Assembly: GCA_026874595.1 (NCBI GenBank)
Contig: CM049310.1
Coordinates: 19,198,058-19,262,057, forward strand
Reading direction: 5' to 3'
Length of the DNA: 64,000 bases
From: Sipunculus nudus
Taxonomy: Eukaryota; Annelida; Sipuncula; Golfingiida; Sipunculidae
Shown here: piece by piece, positions 25,656-37,434 of the stretch
Layout of the letters: each line of letters starts with the position of its first letter
How positions within the stretch are numbered: the first letter of the stretch is position 1
The notes under the pieces: model-generated
Databases searched by the model: none
Told to the model about the DNA's origin: nothing
What the model saw: only the letters and a program-made list of their open reading frames with translations
Position numbers and translations under genes: made by a program

Positions 25656-26065
25656 CTGTAAATCTCTTGGGCACCTAAATGTGGAAGGATATCTATGTGA
25701 CATTTTAGGATATCTCTGTGGTACCAAGATATGGCAGGATATCTGTGAAGCACTTGGAGATGACAAAACCTGTGAATGCCATCCACACCTGGCAGTAAAG
25801 ATATATCTGTGCCAACTCAATCTGATAAGACCTTCCTGTGGCACCTGAATCTGGAAGAATACCTGTGGCATCTGGATGTGGCAGGGAATCTGAGGCACCT
25901 GAATGTGGCATGATATCTGTGGCACCTGAATGTGGCATAATACCTGTGGCACCTGAATGTGGCATGATATCTGTGGCATCTTAATGTGGCATGATATCTG
26001 TGGCACCTGAAGGTGGCATATTATCTCTGGCACCTGAATGTGGCATGATATCCATGGCACTTGGA
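25656..26065. repeat. 27-bp minisatellite
   Basis: Exact 27-base spacing of GGCACCTGAATGTGGCATGA...TATCTGT units is seen at 25867, 25894, 25921, 25948, 25975, 26002, 26029 and 26056, with decayed units upstream to about 25660. Because 27 is a multiple of three, a minus-strand frame stays open for about 140 codons as a 9-residue repeat of QISCHIQVP type. Nothing else supports it as protein, so I call it non-coding. Confidence 0.9.
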
Positions 26066-26700
26066 CCTGACAGACTTCTCGTATGTGCCACCTATATATT
26101 GTAGAATATCAGTGCCAAATGGTTAGCTATAGGTAACTCTGAGGCAGGATTCCCCTAGAACACATGGATCATCCTATCTCTGACTGAGGGACTCTGAGCC
26201 ACTTGGAAAAGGAAAATACCAGCTGGGATTGTCACTGCCTTAATCAGCCGGTTTATAAGTATAGAAAATAATTTAAGGAAATATTTGCATTTTTTTTGTT
26301 TAGGTTATAGTTGAGTGTCAAATCAACAAGATGAGGTTCATTTCCATTTCCACATCCACATGGATTTTTTTATATTACTATGAGTAAATACAGAAACAAC
26401 AGCCACATCCAGATTCTTGCTGAGGTTTATGTGTATGTGATACTTCAGCACAAATCCTAGAATCCAGGACAGCCTATCATTCAGTCATTTCATTTTTTTT
26501 TCTTTTAAAGTTCTTATACATCATTTTACCAAAAGGCATTATATTCAAGTTTCAAGAAAATGTAAATAAACAAACTAAAATACCAATATGACCAGGAAAC
26601 ATCAGTCACAGCACATGACAGGAAAATAAAACATGTAGGATCTGGCCAGTACAGGCAGTGGTACTCCTCTTGTACAATTTATTGTGATTTTATTATACAG
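26066..26700. other. unique DNA upstream of the candidate exon
   Basis: No repeat or gene seen. The last 30 bases (pyrimidine-rich, ending TTTTATTATACAG) form a good splice acceptor for the exon that follows. Confidence 0.4.
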
Positions 26701-26895
26701 ATGGGAAATACAAAGTCTCTGTGGCAGCTGACCCCTACAAAAACCAAGCTCAATGTGCTTCCTCTCCAGGGCCTCAATGACTTTCCTTCCAGCAGTCCAG
26801 AGGCTGGTCGGAGCATCAACAGGGGTATAACAAATAAAGGTCGGCCACCACCATACACTTCAAAGGCAGGAAAGCAGGAGATTTGCTTGCCTTAA
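26701..26895 (+). CDS. candidate coding exon, unrecognised protein (64 codons to stop)
   Basis: A strong acceptor (ATTTTATTATACAG) directly precedes ATG, and the open frame then runs 64 codons to TAA. The composition is unlike the surrounding AT-rich DNA: GC-richer, balanced third positions, rich in Pro, Ser, Lys and Gly, with segments such as WQLTPTKTKLNVLPLQGLND and INRGITNKGRPPPY. It could be a terminal coding exon entered from the acceptor, or less likely a first exon. If the ATG is the real start, MGNTKS fits an N-myristoylation signal (Gly2, Ser6). A possible donor GTATAAC lies inside at about 26824, so the exon could end earlier. There is no AATAAA close downstream. I do not recognise the family. 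Basic, proline-rich, disordered tails of this sort occur in many small cytoskeletal or axonemal proteins, but that is only an analogy. Confidence 0.45.
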   Translation: MGNTKSLWQLTPTKTKLNVLPLQGLNDFPSSSPEAGRSINRGITNKGRPPPYTSKAGKQEICLP

Positions 26896-27089
26896 CACTC
26901 GCTTTGGGAGGATACAGATGCCTGACCTGACAAATGATCACTCACATCACATAAAAACAGGTGTTCATCTTAACAGGCACTGATATATCCATACAGACTT
27001 TTTATTATATTTGATAGAATGGATTATATCAGGTATAAATACAGAGTAGATCATGTGATCACTGCTGGTATACCTAAATTTTTAGAAGT
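26896..27089. other. short unique spacer
   Basis: Sequence after the candidate exon and before the 32-bp minisatellite; no polyadenylation AATAAA seen. Confidence 0.4.
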
Positions 27090-28125
27090 AAACCTGAATG
27101 GATCACATAACCTCTGTTGGTAAACCTGAATGGACCACAGGACCTCTGTTGGTAAACCTGAATGGACCACATGACCTCTGTTGGTTACCTGAATGGACCA
27201 CAGGACCTCTGTTGGTAAACCTGAGTGGACCACATGACCTCTGTTGGTTACCTGAATGGACCACATGACCTCTATTGGTTACCTGAATGGACCACATGCC
27301 CTCTGTTGGTAAATTGAATGGACCACATGCCCTCTGTTGGTAACCTGAATGAACGACATGACCTCTGTTGATAAACTTCAATGTACCACATGATCACAAT
27401 AAGTTAACTTATATATTAAATGGATCATGTGAGCTCTACTGATTGAATGGAAGACATGATCTCTATATTTAAGATCTAAATAGATCACAGGATCTCAATT
27501 TGAAAACCTGAATGGATCATTTGATGAGTATGAGTAAACCTGAATGGATCATGTGATGAGTATAAGTAAACCTGAATGGATCATGTGATGAGTATAAGTA
27601 AACCTGAATGGATCATATGATGAGTATAAGTAAACCTGAATGGATCATGTGATGAGTATAAGTAAACCTGAATGGATCATGTGATGAGTATAAGTAAACC
27701 TGAATGGATAAAGTGATGAGTATTAGTAAACCTGAATGGATCATGGGATCATGTGATCAGTATTTGTAAACATGAATAGATCACATTATCTCTACTGGAA
27801 AACATGAATGGATCATGTGATCTCTACTGGTAAACATGAATAGATCATGTGATCTCTACTGGTAAACATGAATAGATCATGTGATCTCTACTGGTAAACA
27901 TGAATAGATCATGTGATCTCTACTGGTAAACATGAATAGATCATGTGATCTCTACTGGTAAACATGAATAGATCATGTGATCTCTACTGGTAAACATGAA
28001 TAGATCATGTGATCTCTACTGGTAAACATGAATAGATCATGTGATCTCTACTGGTAAACATGAATAGATCATGTGATCTCTACTGGTAAACATGAATGGA
28101 TCATGTGATCTCTAACAGGATGGAT
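27090..28125. repeat. 32-bp minisatellite in three homogenised blocks
   Basis: All units derive from one ~32-base monomer (TAAACMTGAATRGATCAYRT plus a 12-base tail), but each block has its own version. Block A (27090-27400) has CCTGAATGGACCACATGACC with CTCTGTTGG and 31-32-base units. Block B (27500-27760) has CCTGAATGGATCATGTGATG with AGTATAAGT. Block C (27765-28125) has CATGAATAGATCATGTGATC with TCTACTGG. In block C about eight consecutive units (27836-28091) are identical. Short decayed stretches separate the blocks. Confidence 0.93.
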
Positions 28126-31100
28126 CTCAGGAGTTATACATCTCAGAAGCTCATATGACCTCCGGCTGTACACCTTGCAAAAGTTTATGTTCAGGTTTTA
28201 AATGACCCATTATAGTCTATAGATGATAAGAACTTTAGAATATATAAATGAATTAAGGGTCGCTGAATCTGACATCTCAATGCATCACATGACCTAAAAG
28301 ATGACAAATCATCTATTCATATATTATTATTTTAACCTCCCTATTTCTTTGGTACATTCTGTTCGAGGGATCAGCGGACCAGCTGCCAATGGAAGCATTG
28401 CCAAAAGTGCATTCCTGTGTACAATTTCTCAAAGGTTATATTATATACCTATAACGATCAAAATGAATCATAGCCTGGAACCATTCTAAATGTCACAGGG
28501 TAACAATTCATCAATATGAAGGCATTAATTTTCAATAAAGAGCAATTACTGGACTCATCTTTTAAATCTAGAAATAGTCAGAATGTTAAAACAACCATGA
28601 AATGCCATTTGACATTCTCTTCAAAGAGCACCTTAATTAGCCATAGGTAATGAAAAACAGTTTTAGATAACTGAATTTCATTATGATGCAAAGAGATGGA
28701 TGGTTCAAACTCTCTGAATACACAATTGTTTTAATAGCTGGTGATTATCTGGACTTTGTACAGCTGGAAATCCTTGACATTTTGTCTGTTACTGGAGACA
28801 TCCAGTCTGACTTTCCTGGCCTTTACATTTTAGGTTTTCATAATCTTTTTTTTTCTGCTGATATACATATCAACCCCCCCCCAACATGTATAAGAGAGCT
28901 TTTTCAAATCATATCTCTTGAGGATAAAGGAACAATATAGTTATGGAAGACACAAAGTCTTAGCGTATGTATGATGACCATATTTTTCTGTACTTTTTTT
29001 TCTGCTGTATATATATCTGCAATGTTTACCTTGCATTAGATAACAGTATTTTGTGATGTTTAATTCAGGACAAGCCAGCCATGAATATATGTCCTCCAAA
29101 ACAGGAGTTACATTGTTTCCAGTACTCCTTATATACAAGGACAATCTAATCTCATATATCTAAAATAGTGGTAGACCAGCTAGGGAAACAATACAAAGTT
29201 GATTCAGATGACACAAAATATTGCACCTCATTACAGAACATGCTCAAGTGTTATAACAAGCACAGCAGTTTATAAAACTGTAGTCATGAGGTTTACTTGT
29301 CAAAAACAGAGACTGGAACAATAAAGCCAGTAGTTAACAGCATGACAAATAGCCAGACAAGGTATCAGCATTATAAACTCACATATAAACTTGCAGGGAT
29401 CGATCCTTTTGGTCCTCTGGGACAGCCAACTGTTTTCACTACAGGCCACAGCGTCAGCTTCCAGAGGACCAAATAAGTATTATCTTGGGAGTGTTCAGCT
29501 GCATCAGATAAGTTTCATGTTCACCCCCTGGGAATACAACAATGTAATCTTAGTACACTTCAACAGCTGGTGCTTAAACGCTTTCCTTATCACTGTTTTC
29601 TTGGGATTTATGTTGTTAGATCAAACATAAATCTCTTTAAATGGTTCTTTTGGTGTTTAAAGCTTCAATAGGATTCTAAACTTAGAATATAATGTAGATT
29701 TTGTGCAATATCACTAACATCAATAAACATCATCAAAGGCTGTATTAGGATTATGTATTAGGGGATTTTGGTATGAACTACTGACTAGAAAAAAATCTGG
29801 ATAACAAGAATAGCCATGAGTTTCCCTTTGTTTCCTGTTTTTCTCTACAAGTAATGATAAATTAATGTATGAAATGGTACATAAGGAAATGTACATCTCT
29901 AAAGTGATTCTGGTAAGAAAATATCTGCCTACAGATCTGGAGATCAACAGCAGCACTAATTTTCTTGTTGAAATAATGAATTAATGTGTACACAGCCAAA
30001 CCATTAATGAGTTCATTGCAAAAGTAATGAAGGCAAGAAAATATATCTGCCTATGATTTCTAGTCTCTTCAGCTGGCTACAAAGACATGGTAAAACATGG
30101 AAGGAAATGTATTGAATTAGAATTGTTGAAAATTTCCATCATTATAATTACAGACATTTTTTGGTCTAGGTATGGTTTTCATATTATATCCACTTCACTG
30201 AGGAAACTTAATCAACTTAATTAATGATTTGTAGACATATACTAGAATAGACTTAGGATATGTCCTTGAAAGGTACAAATCCTTCAAAATCTGTCAGAAA
30301 ACAAGTGCTTATTTGAGTACCAGTACTTATTATAAACTAAAGAAAAAAATTCTTAACTAAAGTGTGATTAACTTCAGCATTTCAATCATAGGTTATGCAT
30401 TTACAAATAGATATATGGCTACAGATATAGCTGACATTTAGTTGATCTGACATGATCACCAGGACCACTGATACCTGCATGGAGCCAGGTGCGTTATTGC
30501 TATATTAATGAGTGGTAAACTTCATGACATGTCTGATAGGGAAGCTGCCAATTAATACCAATAACATGAAGCATCCTTTCAACATTACGTAACGTGAGAT
30601 CCTTTATATTAAGTTGACAAATATGGCCATGGATGCATGACACTGCCACATCTGGCAGACGCCCTTCAGTCAAAGCTTTAAAGGACATAAAACGAAACAG
30701 GCATAAGCTTGGAAAAACAAAGACCTTGCCATAATTTTTGTTACACAACCATTTTTCTTTTCCAGGCTTGCAATATGGCAATAATATGCAAATGAGCTAA
30801 AGCATGACAGATTCCACATGCAACAAACACAAACCAATGCCTATCAGCTGTGGTAGGACACCCCCTTTTTTTGCTGCTGCAAAAATGTCAATGGCTTAAC
30901 AATATGAAGCAGGTTCGCTGGAGTTTTTCTGTAAGCTTAACCCCTAGCAGGTGCCCATGTTACGCACGACAGGTTACATTCGCTCAAAGAAAACACAGCT
31001 TTTCCTGTACAGATGCCATTCCCTGCTTGCAAACTCATCTGGGTATCCAAAGTTAATTTTTTTTGTCTCAAACTCATTTAAAATATATGAACATACATAT

Positions 31101-31688
31101 TTCATGCCGACATTACTACACTGACAATTTGGAGAAAAACAGCATCATATACAGATACAACATTCTAAACAAAAGTTATTTTTCTCAATATTAATGTAAC
31201 TTGTCCTAACACTGAACCCTTGGGTACCCTTGATTTGGGTAAAGAGTACATGCTTGATGCATTATTGATAATGCACCTGATATATCTAACAAGTATGTCA
31301 GGTAGGCAAATAATATGCAAAATATCCATATAAATTGCTCTGATATGCAAATGTAGTGACTGTGATATGTAAATATTTAAAAATGTCTGATAGCACGTAA
31401 CATCTGATAGAATTGTATACAATTGAATAAAAACAAAAAGAAAATGAATTAAAAGAAACAAATGCAAAATGTAGATTTCATCTTTCCTGCATTCGCAAGA
31501 ATTCATCTGGAACCAATAATACTCAGGTGTTTTTTTACACAGGTTGGGGTACTGAAAAGAAACAGGTTTCCTGTTTACTGGAATACCAAAATGTCTTCAA
31601 AGATTATTTGTTCTTTCAATTGACTTCTTTGCATGCTGAAACAGAAGTTATATTTGTTTCTGATATTCTCGGAAGGCAGTAGTGCCAT
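28126..31688. other. unique AT-rich DNA, no gene recognised
   Basis: No supported exon. A 13-bp perfect inverted repeat lies at 29407-29473 (separate entry). A second octamer (ATGCAAAT, the reverse of ATTTGCAT) is at 30786-30793, within a stretch (30480-31060) that is less AT-rich than its flanks. The 93-codon minus-strand frame at 30500-30781 has no recognisable domain. Confidence 0.4.
29407..29474. other. hairpin-forming inverted repeat
   Basis: TTTGGTCCTCTGG (29408-29420) is the exact inverse of CCAGAGGACCAAA (29461-29473), separated by 40 bases. This gives a 13-bp perfect stem. It is too short for a typical microRNA precursor arm plus lower stem, and no flanking target duplication is obvious. 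Confidence 0.7.
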
Positions 31689-32500
31689 TTCCAAAATTTA
31701 TCCTGAACTTGTTACTGCACGATGCTCTGCATGACTAAGCTGCTGTGCTACCCCATTCTCTGACCCACCACAGACGTTCCTTGTTATTCTGACAATAGCT
31801 CTGTGCCCAACATCAGAAAATAATACATCTTGGCCCCAATATGATGTAGGAGCTGTCACATCTGTCAGAGCACAATATATACCATCACCTGACATCACCA
31901 GCATTCACTCTGCTGCCTCCCTCATCTGGAGCCTCCCAGTAACCAAGGTTACAAGCATCTTCATCCAGGAATATCGGACACCTGCGACCAATCTGAGTTA
32001 CCTTGAAGGTTCACTGTAAACTGTTTTAAACATTAAACTGCCATCACCAACCTCTCAAGGTGATCAAGGCATCTGTGAAATGCACTGGCCAGTTTGGTTC
32101 CCATGGGAATCACCCCTCACAGGAGACAGTGACTTCTCCAGCCACTCAGTCAAGTGTAGGGTCAACCCTGGAGCTGCCAGCTACTAAATTACTTGACCCT
32201 CTCCTGGATATACTGATAACCCCACCCTCCCCACCTGGTGCCCAGCAGGATGGCCCCCTACAAAGTGGTTGTGCTGAGTGGACCATCAAGTGGTCTTTGA
32301 CAGATTATAGTGGTTTATCCTACTGTCTGTATGTCCCTTACCCCACCCCAAGGACTCTCTGGATCTACCATCAGAATCCAGACTATCAACAGACTCACAG
32401 CCTGCTGCCAAGGAAAAATAACTGTCACCAATTATACCCCCTGCTGCTTGTCCCCAGGAGGTGCTGGTACCCAAGTGAATGTGTACAATACTGAAAGTAT
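31689..32500 (-). other. GC-elevated block with broken minus-strand open stretches
   Basis: This ~800-bp block is clearly GC-richer than its surroundings and stays open in pieces on the minus strand. One piece (about 31889-31992) reads with segments such as CPIFLDEDACNLGYWEAPDE and could end at a CAG/GTGATG donor. A second (31698-31904), in another frame, reads with segments such as TDVTAPTSYWGQDVLFSDVG. A third lies at about 32140-32245, ending RVDPTLD then a stop. The frame changes without clear splice sites between the first two suggest either very short introns, a sequencing frameshift or a decaying coding sequence. The plus strand is also open for 144 codons (32060-32494), so strand choice is not certain. 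No family recognised. Confidence 0.3.
32342..32404 (-). CDS. candidate internal exon with strong splice sites (minus strand)
   Basis: On the minus strand a pyrimidine-rich acceptor (TTATTTTTCCTTGGCAG) enters at 32404 and a consensus-like donor (G/GTAAGG) leaves after 32342. The 63 bases between are open in the frame reading GCESVDSLDSDGRSRESLGW, a Ser/Asp/Arg-rich composition typical of disordered protein. The acceptor is followed at once by another CAG (NAGNAG type), so a 60-base version is possible. Both lengths are multiples of three, so the exon could be skipped without a frame change. Neighbouring exons could not be linked with confidence, and I do not recognise the protein. Confidence 0.4.
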
Positions 32501-35480
32501 GACCTGGGAAGAAGGGGACCCTGGTAACAAAGGATTTCAACATAAAAACCTGCTGCACATGTGATGAAATTACTGTCTGTCCTAATAAAAGAATATAAAA
32601 TTTTTCAATATTAAAACATATTTTTGTTAATATGGTTTCTGCTAAATAGGAAAACATCTGAGTACATGCAAAACTTTTGTAATGAGTGTTATTAATATTT
32701 TTTTTTTGGTTAATCTAATTTTTATTCACAAGTCCAATATGAGTTGAATTAGTTTCTTCTGATGGGTGGGGAGGATGGGGTTATACCATTAAAAGTTTGA
32801 AGAATAAATTATCTGAATTAAATGTTCACATTTTAATTTCATTTCTAATAATTTTTTTAACTGAAACAAATTCATTCTAAATTTGATAAGATTACAGCTT
32901 CTTTAATTCTAACCACTATGACAAATTTGCCTCGTTCCTTGTATGATTTTAATTATCCTCCACTTTGCTAACACTCGGAGGTAGATTATTTAATAGCCAT
33001 TCTATCTGTGACTGTCTTTGTTTTATAAATTACTGCCCGCATCAAAATGTGGGTCTGTTTTATGATAATAAAATTTAAACCATGTGCTCCTGCTCAAAAC
33101 TTTCAAACTGCAAGGTGCATGACATTTCCTTCAAAATTCTTAAATTTTGACAAAGTCATGCAACATAGGAACGAGCATGATAAATTCAGCTTAATGAATC
33201 TGAAAACTGGATTATCATGAAATTTTAATGTATACTGGTTGACGTGAAAGTATGCCAATGCCATCTCCACACAGAAAATAACAGACAAGAATCAATTAAA
33301 TGAACATTCCAAGGTGAGCCAGTCTATAGCTATTAACAGCACTTCCAAATATGTTTTTACCTGTCATTTTCAAACTTCATTCCAGTTAGTGATTTCAGCA
33401 TTTACTTGTTTGGAAGATTACCTTTTTATTAATAAGATATTTCTTTAAAACAGACATACTGGCTAGTTCTGTCCTGAGCTGGTCATTAGAAAACTAATTA
33501 CAAGCCTCTGACTAATTTGGTCCAACTTTATAAAAAAGAACTGTATTAAAATAATATAATTTTATTCAGCATATCTTAATTTGCCTTTCTCCTGCCCTTA
33601 CACAAACACATTCATGCAATTTTTGTGCAATATTCAAACAATTTGTAATTTGCAGCACACAAGCAGAGACATTTTCTCTATTAAAGTGAATACAAGGGTC
33701 ACACCCGCCTGAATGGGGATAAATTGGTATACAGTGAGACAAATAAATAATGGGTAATCTGTTTCATTTAGTAGAGCCACCCTAACAATGGTATTAAGGA
33801 GGGTGGAACACTGGATTCCAAAGAAAAAGATTTTATAACATAACATTTTTTTTTCAAATGGGAATCAAGGTTTTGATGCCAAATCCACTCTAGTGATGAC
33901 ATTACAGGGTTAATTGTTCCTCATGTAAAAAGAAAAAAACCCAGACATTCAGCACTTAAAGAATCAAACATAGCACATATTCCAATGGTGCCTGAGGAAA
34001 CACCAGCCATAAAATGAAAGCAAATTATCATGAACCCTCAGGTAAAATACATTAAGCTCAATGTTTGATTCATTTGGTAGATATGAATGATGGACCATAT
34101 AGAGTTCAGTTATAACTCCATTAAGGAATTTCATAATGAAAAGAATATCTCAATTATGGCCCAGTGAAGCACAACCAACAGACACAGATATAGATTAGAC
34201 TTTCATGTATACAGAACCCTTCTCATCGTAATGCAACATGTGGGACTCTGCATGGTCAGAATATAAAAAATATAATTCTTGTGAAAAGCCAACAATATAT
34301 CACTTGTAAAACCACACAAAGATTATGTGAAGCATTCACCCAGAAACTAATTAGGTATGCAGAGTGCTGTATGGATATATAACATAACTGCTGTAAGTAA
34401 TCACACAAATCAAAGAAACAATAATCACTTCATAAATAAAATATTAATCTGTCACTTTCTATAAGATAGCATATTATTATTATGGTGCTTTTTGCACACT
34501 TACAAGTAAGCCAGTTTGGTATGTGATATTTGAGAACCAGGCATTCTGCAGGGGTTGAGGTGAAGACATCTTTCTGCTGGCATTTGTTCTTTCCTTTTTC
34601 TTGCAATTATTATGACAGAACAGTTGTGATGATGTATATGAACTGTCTACTATCATCTAATTCATGCTCTATTTAATGGTAAGTTTACTGGCATTGCATG
34701 GGTGGTGAACAACTTCCTCTCCTGTAACTAAGAGAATAAACACTGGTATAGTTAATGAAGTGATAATGAGATAAAAGTAAGTTATAACAGAAAGTCTTTG
34801 CTGTGCATGGTATAGTAATATCTGCAATCCTTTCTTGACTTGTGAAAACCCTGGAAAAAAATTGTACAAATTACCCAAATTGTAATCTCCAAAATGGCGA
34901 AAAGGTAAAATCAGTGAATCCTATTGGCTATGATTGGGGCAGTCAGCATACTTGGATAGCCTGGATGCAATATGCACTAGAAAAAAGTTAGTTCATTAGA
35001 CAGAATATAACTGGATATTATATTGTCAAATTACTGGGAGGTTATGTTTTGAGTTAGTGCAGTTGGGTAATTTTCTGCAAAATTATATCATGTAATATGT
35101 GCATATAATGTAAATATGCCTGTAGACAAGCCAGCACTAAGAAAATGAAGTTCAATGTTATAAATCTTTATTGTTCTGATACTTTTAACTGACTGAATAG
35201 TATGTTGAATTTATACCCTAAATTATGCCAGTTTTGTTAATCCAAATGGGGGGTCATATTTCATATTATATATAAAATAATGAACTATCATTTCAATTTT
35301 TAAAAGAGAAAATAAATTTTCTGACTTTTATGCCTCTGGATGAAGGAAGATTGGGGTATGATGGTCATATCACAACATGTTAGTATACAGTACCTGGTCT
35401 ATTGATGGCTGCCGGCTATAACCAAGGCTTAGCAGACCAAGTCATTTATACTCAAAAAACCTTATTAATTTAAAATGTTT
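32501..35480. other. unique AT-rich DNA, no gene recognised
   Basis: Very AT-rich, with long A and T runs. No repeat family and no supported exon were found. Confidence 0.45.
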
Positions 35481-35499
35481 TCTTTTTTCTCCTCGTTTA

Positions 35500-36070
35500 C
35501 AAAGCAAACAGAAATAATCAAAAGATTTCCACAGACAACAAGAATATTCATGCTGGGGATTTAAAGGTAGCACTCTGGCTGGAACAGGAACGTAGGCCCC
35601 TCAATTTCCTTTCTTCATTTCCCTTGCCTAAGCAAATGAGGCCACAGTCTGTTTCTGCAAATTATCTTCCTGTCTTGGCCTGAAGCTGGCAAGCAGAACT
35701 ATACAGACTGACTAAGAAATGGCTCTCTAATGAAATTGGAGAGAACTTGCTTTTTTCAAATCAACTGACACAGTGACTGGAATTACTGAGAGAGAATCGG
35801 GTTTCGACAGCTAATCACATCCCACTTCAAGGATGTGAGACGCGCAGCACTCACAATCAGTGTCCACGAAAAGGCTCACTCACGGGAGAATAAAGGTAAA
35901 AAATAATTCCAGTGAATAAATCCACAGGATTCGCTATATGAGTTCCCAGTCTTTGATCTTTGTCTTCAGAGAGCGGTAGAAATGGCACACCCAAACCCTG
36001 TAATACGAGGACCCATAACCAACGGGTCATTAAGGGCGGCCAATGAGCATCCATGTGTTGGTGATTGTTA
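35500..36070. promoter_or_regulatory. possible conserved non-coding or exon-bearing block
   Basis: The base composition changes to a more balanced, complex sequence over about 570 bases between very AT-rich flanks. On the minus strand an acceptor-like TCCTCGTATTACAG leads at 35997 into a 20-codon frame (VWVCHFYRSLKTKIKDWELI) ending in TAG at 35934. It has a coding-like composition but is too short to be convincing. Either a short terminal exon or a constrained regulatory block would fit. Confidence 0.2.
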
Positions 36071-37080
36071 CATCAGCCATCGCTGACATTATCAGTCCCT
36101 TGTAATCCTTGTATTAATGCATAGGGAGGGGAATTAAGGGTTACATTACCCTGTAGTCTAGTTGTCTGGGTAAATTTGATAGCTGGTCCTGAAAGATGCC
36201 TAAAGTCACTGGGATGAATGAAAGTGCATTCAAGGATCCTGGCATCCACAGATGAAATTGTTTAATGAGTGCAAATTGTTAATAACCATAAATGTATCTC
36301 ACTTTTATTAATAATCTTGGAGGGTTTCCTGTTTCAACCGCAGTAAAACAATGTTGTTTATTTGTAATGATATAATTTTTTTGAGTGCTTATACAAGCAA
36401 CAAAAAAGGGTAAAAAAGCTCAGAATTAACTCACTAAGTCCTCATTGCTGACATTCACCACTACCTTAACCAAGGGAATAATTTAAATTTGATTATTTTT
36501 AATTCGAATTCCCCCGTTTTCCTATTATCTGTTAAATATATCATACATACATAAAAGAATGGTTTTTTTTCACTAAATTCTCCTACAAGCTTTTCTGTTA
36601 AAATAATGTTCTGCAGAAACCTCTACATCTTTTTTTTCTACTTTTTTTAAAAGATCAATAATAACATACCAGAAATAAATCAGAACCAAGCATTCTATAA
36701 TAAAGTTGTCTTACATCTTTTAATGAGAAATTAACACATTCCTCTCCTGGCTTTATAATTATGGAAGAATCTAACAACCATACTAAAACATGAAAAAATG
36801 AAAAGAAAACACCAGGGCCTCCACAGGTTTTTCAAGATGATTTTTAAGAATGCCTTTCCTTTCTCCAAAGGGAATCAGAGAGAAAGATAAATTTAAAAAC
36901 TCTTTTTCAACATATATCTTCATTGCTGCATCACACAGCACCCCACATGCACAAGAAGATACTTTTAGTATATCAAAGCTGGTTTATGCCAAGCACAATA
37001 AAACAATAACAGCTTCAGAGACTAGAAGCTTGAATGAGTTTGATTCAGCGTATATCATCGCTGTATATTGATCAGTACTG
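36071..37080. other. unique AT-rich DNA, no gene recognised
   Basis: No repeat or supported exon. The plus-strand frame at 36850-37071 has no domain features. Confidence 0.45.
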
Positions 37081-37332
37081 TGCTGCTGACAAAGCACATC
37101 AAGGCCAGCATCGGATGGCTATCATTGAATTACACACCCGGAGCTGAATCTGAGTCTCATGATCGAAAATGGGGAGTCCGTCAAATCCCTATGTATGCTT
37201 GACTGACACCCTCCAGTGAGGCGACAAGCATGTGCAGCTTTTGATAAATCTGATTACGGGCTGCTGACAGTTTTGGGCGGGAGAGCCTGGTTAAGATGCG
37301 TGGCCCCCTCGTGTGTTTTCTTCATCCCACAG

Positions 37333-37434
37333 ACTGTAGGTTGGTGGCCCGTTCATGCTAATACTACACAATCTCCTGATCATCCTCTGACCAGTTCTCT
37401 GTGTGATGCCAATATAAGCTGTAATTACCAATGA
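37333..37434 (+). CDS. weak candidate terminal exon
   Basis: A textbook acceptor (GTGTTTTCTTCATCCCACAG) ends at 37332. The following 34-codon frame (including the stop) reads TVGWWPVHANTTQSPDHPLT and ends in TGA after a Cys-containing tail. The surrounding block (37080-37440) is GC-richer than its flanks. No upstream exon could be tied to it and no family is recognised. It could equally be part of a conserved non-coding block. Confidence 0.25.
   Translation, partial: TVGWWPVHANTTQSPDHPLTSSLCDANISCNYQ

Noticed and set aside
25635-26060. 141-codon minus-strand frame with a 9-residue repeat.
   Set aside because: It is open only because the 27-bp minisatellite has a period divisible by three. 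It decays at the edges exactly as the DNA repeat does and has no splice or start support.
10600-28125. Regular repeats considered as a CRISPR array.
   Set aside because: The units are directly adjacent with no unique spacers, and the DNA is eukaryotic in character.
32060-32494. 144-codon plus-strand frame.
   Set aside because: It has Pro/Leu/Ser composition without domains. The opposite strand has better splice signals in the same block and GC-elevated DNA is open on both strands, so I did not call it a gene.
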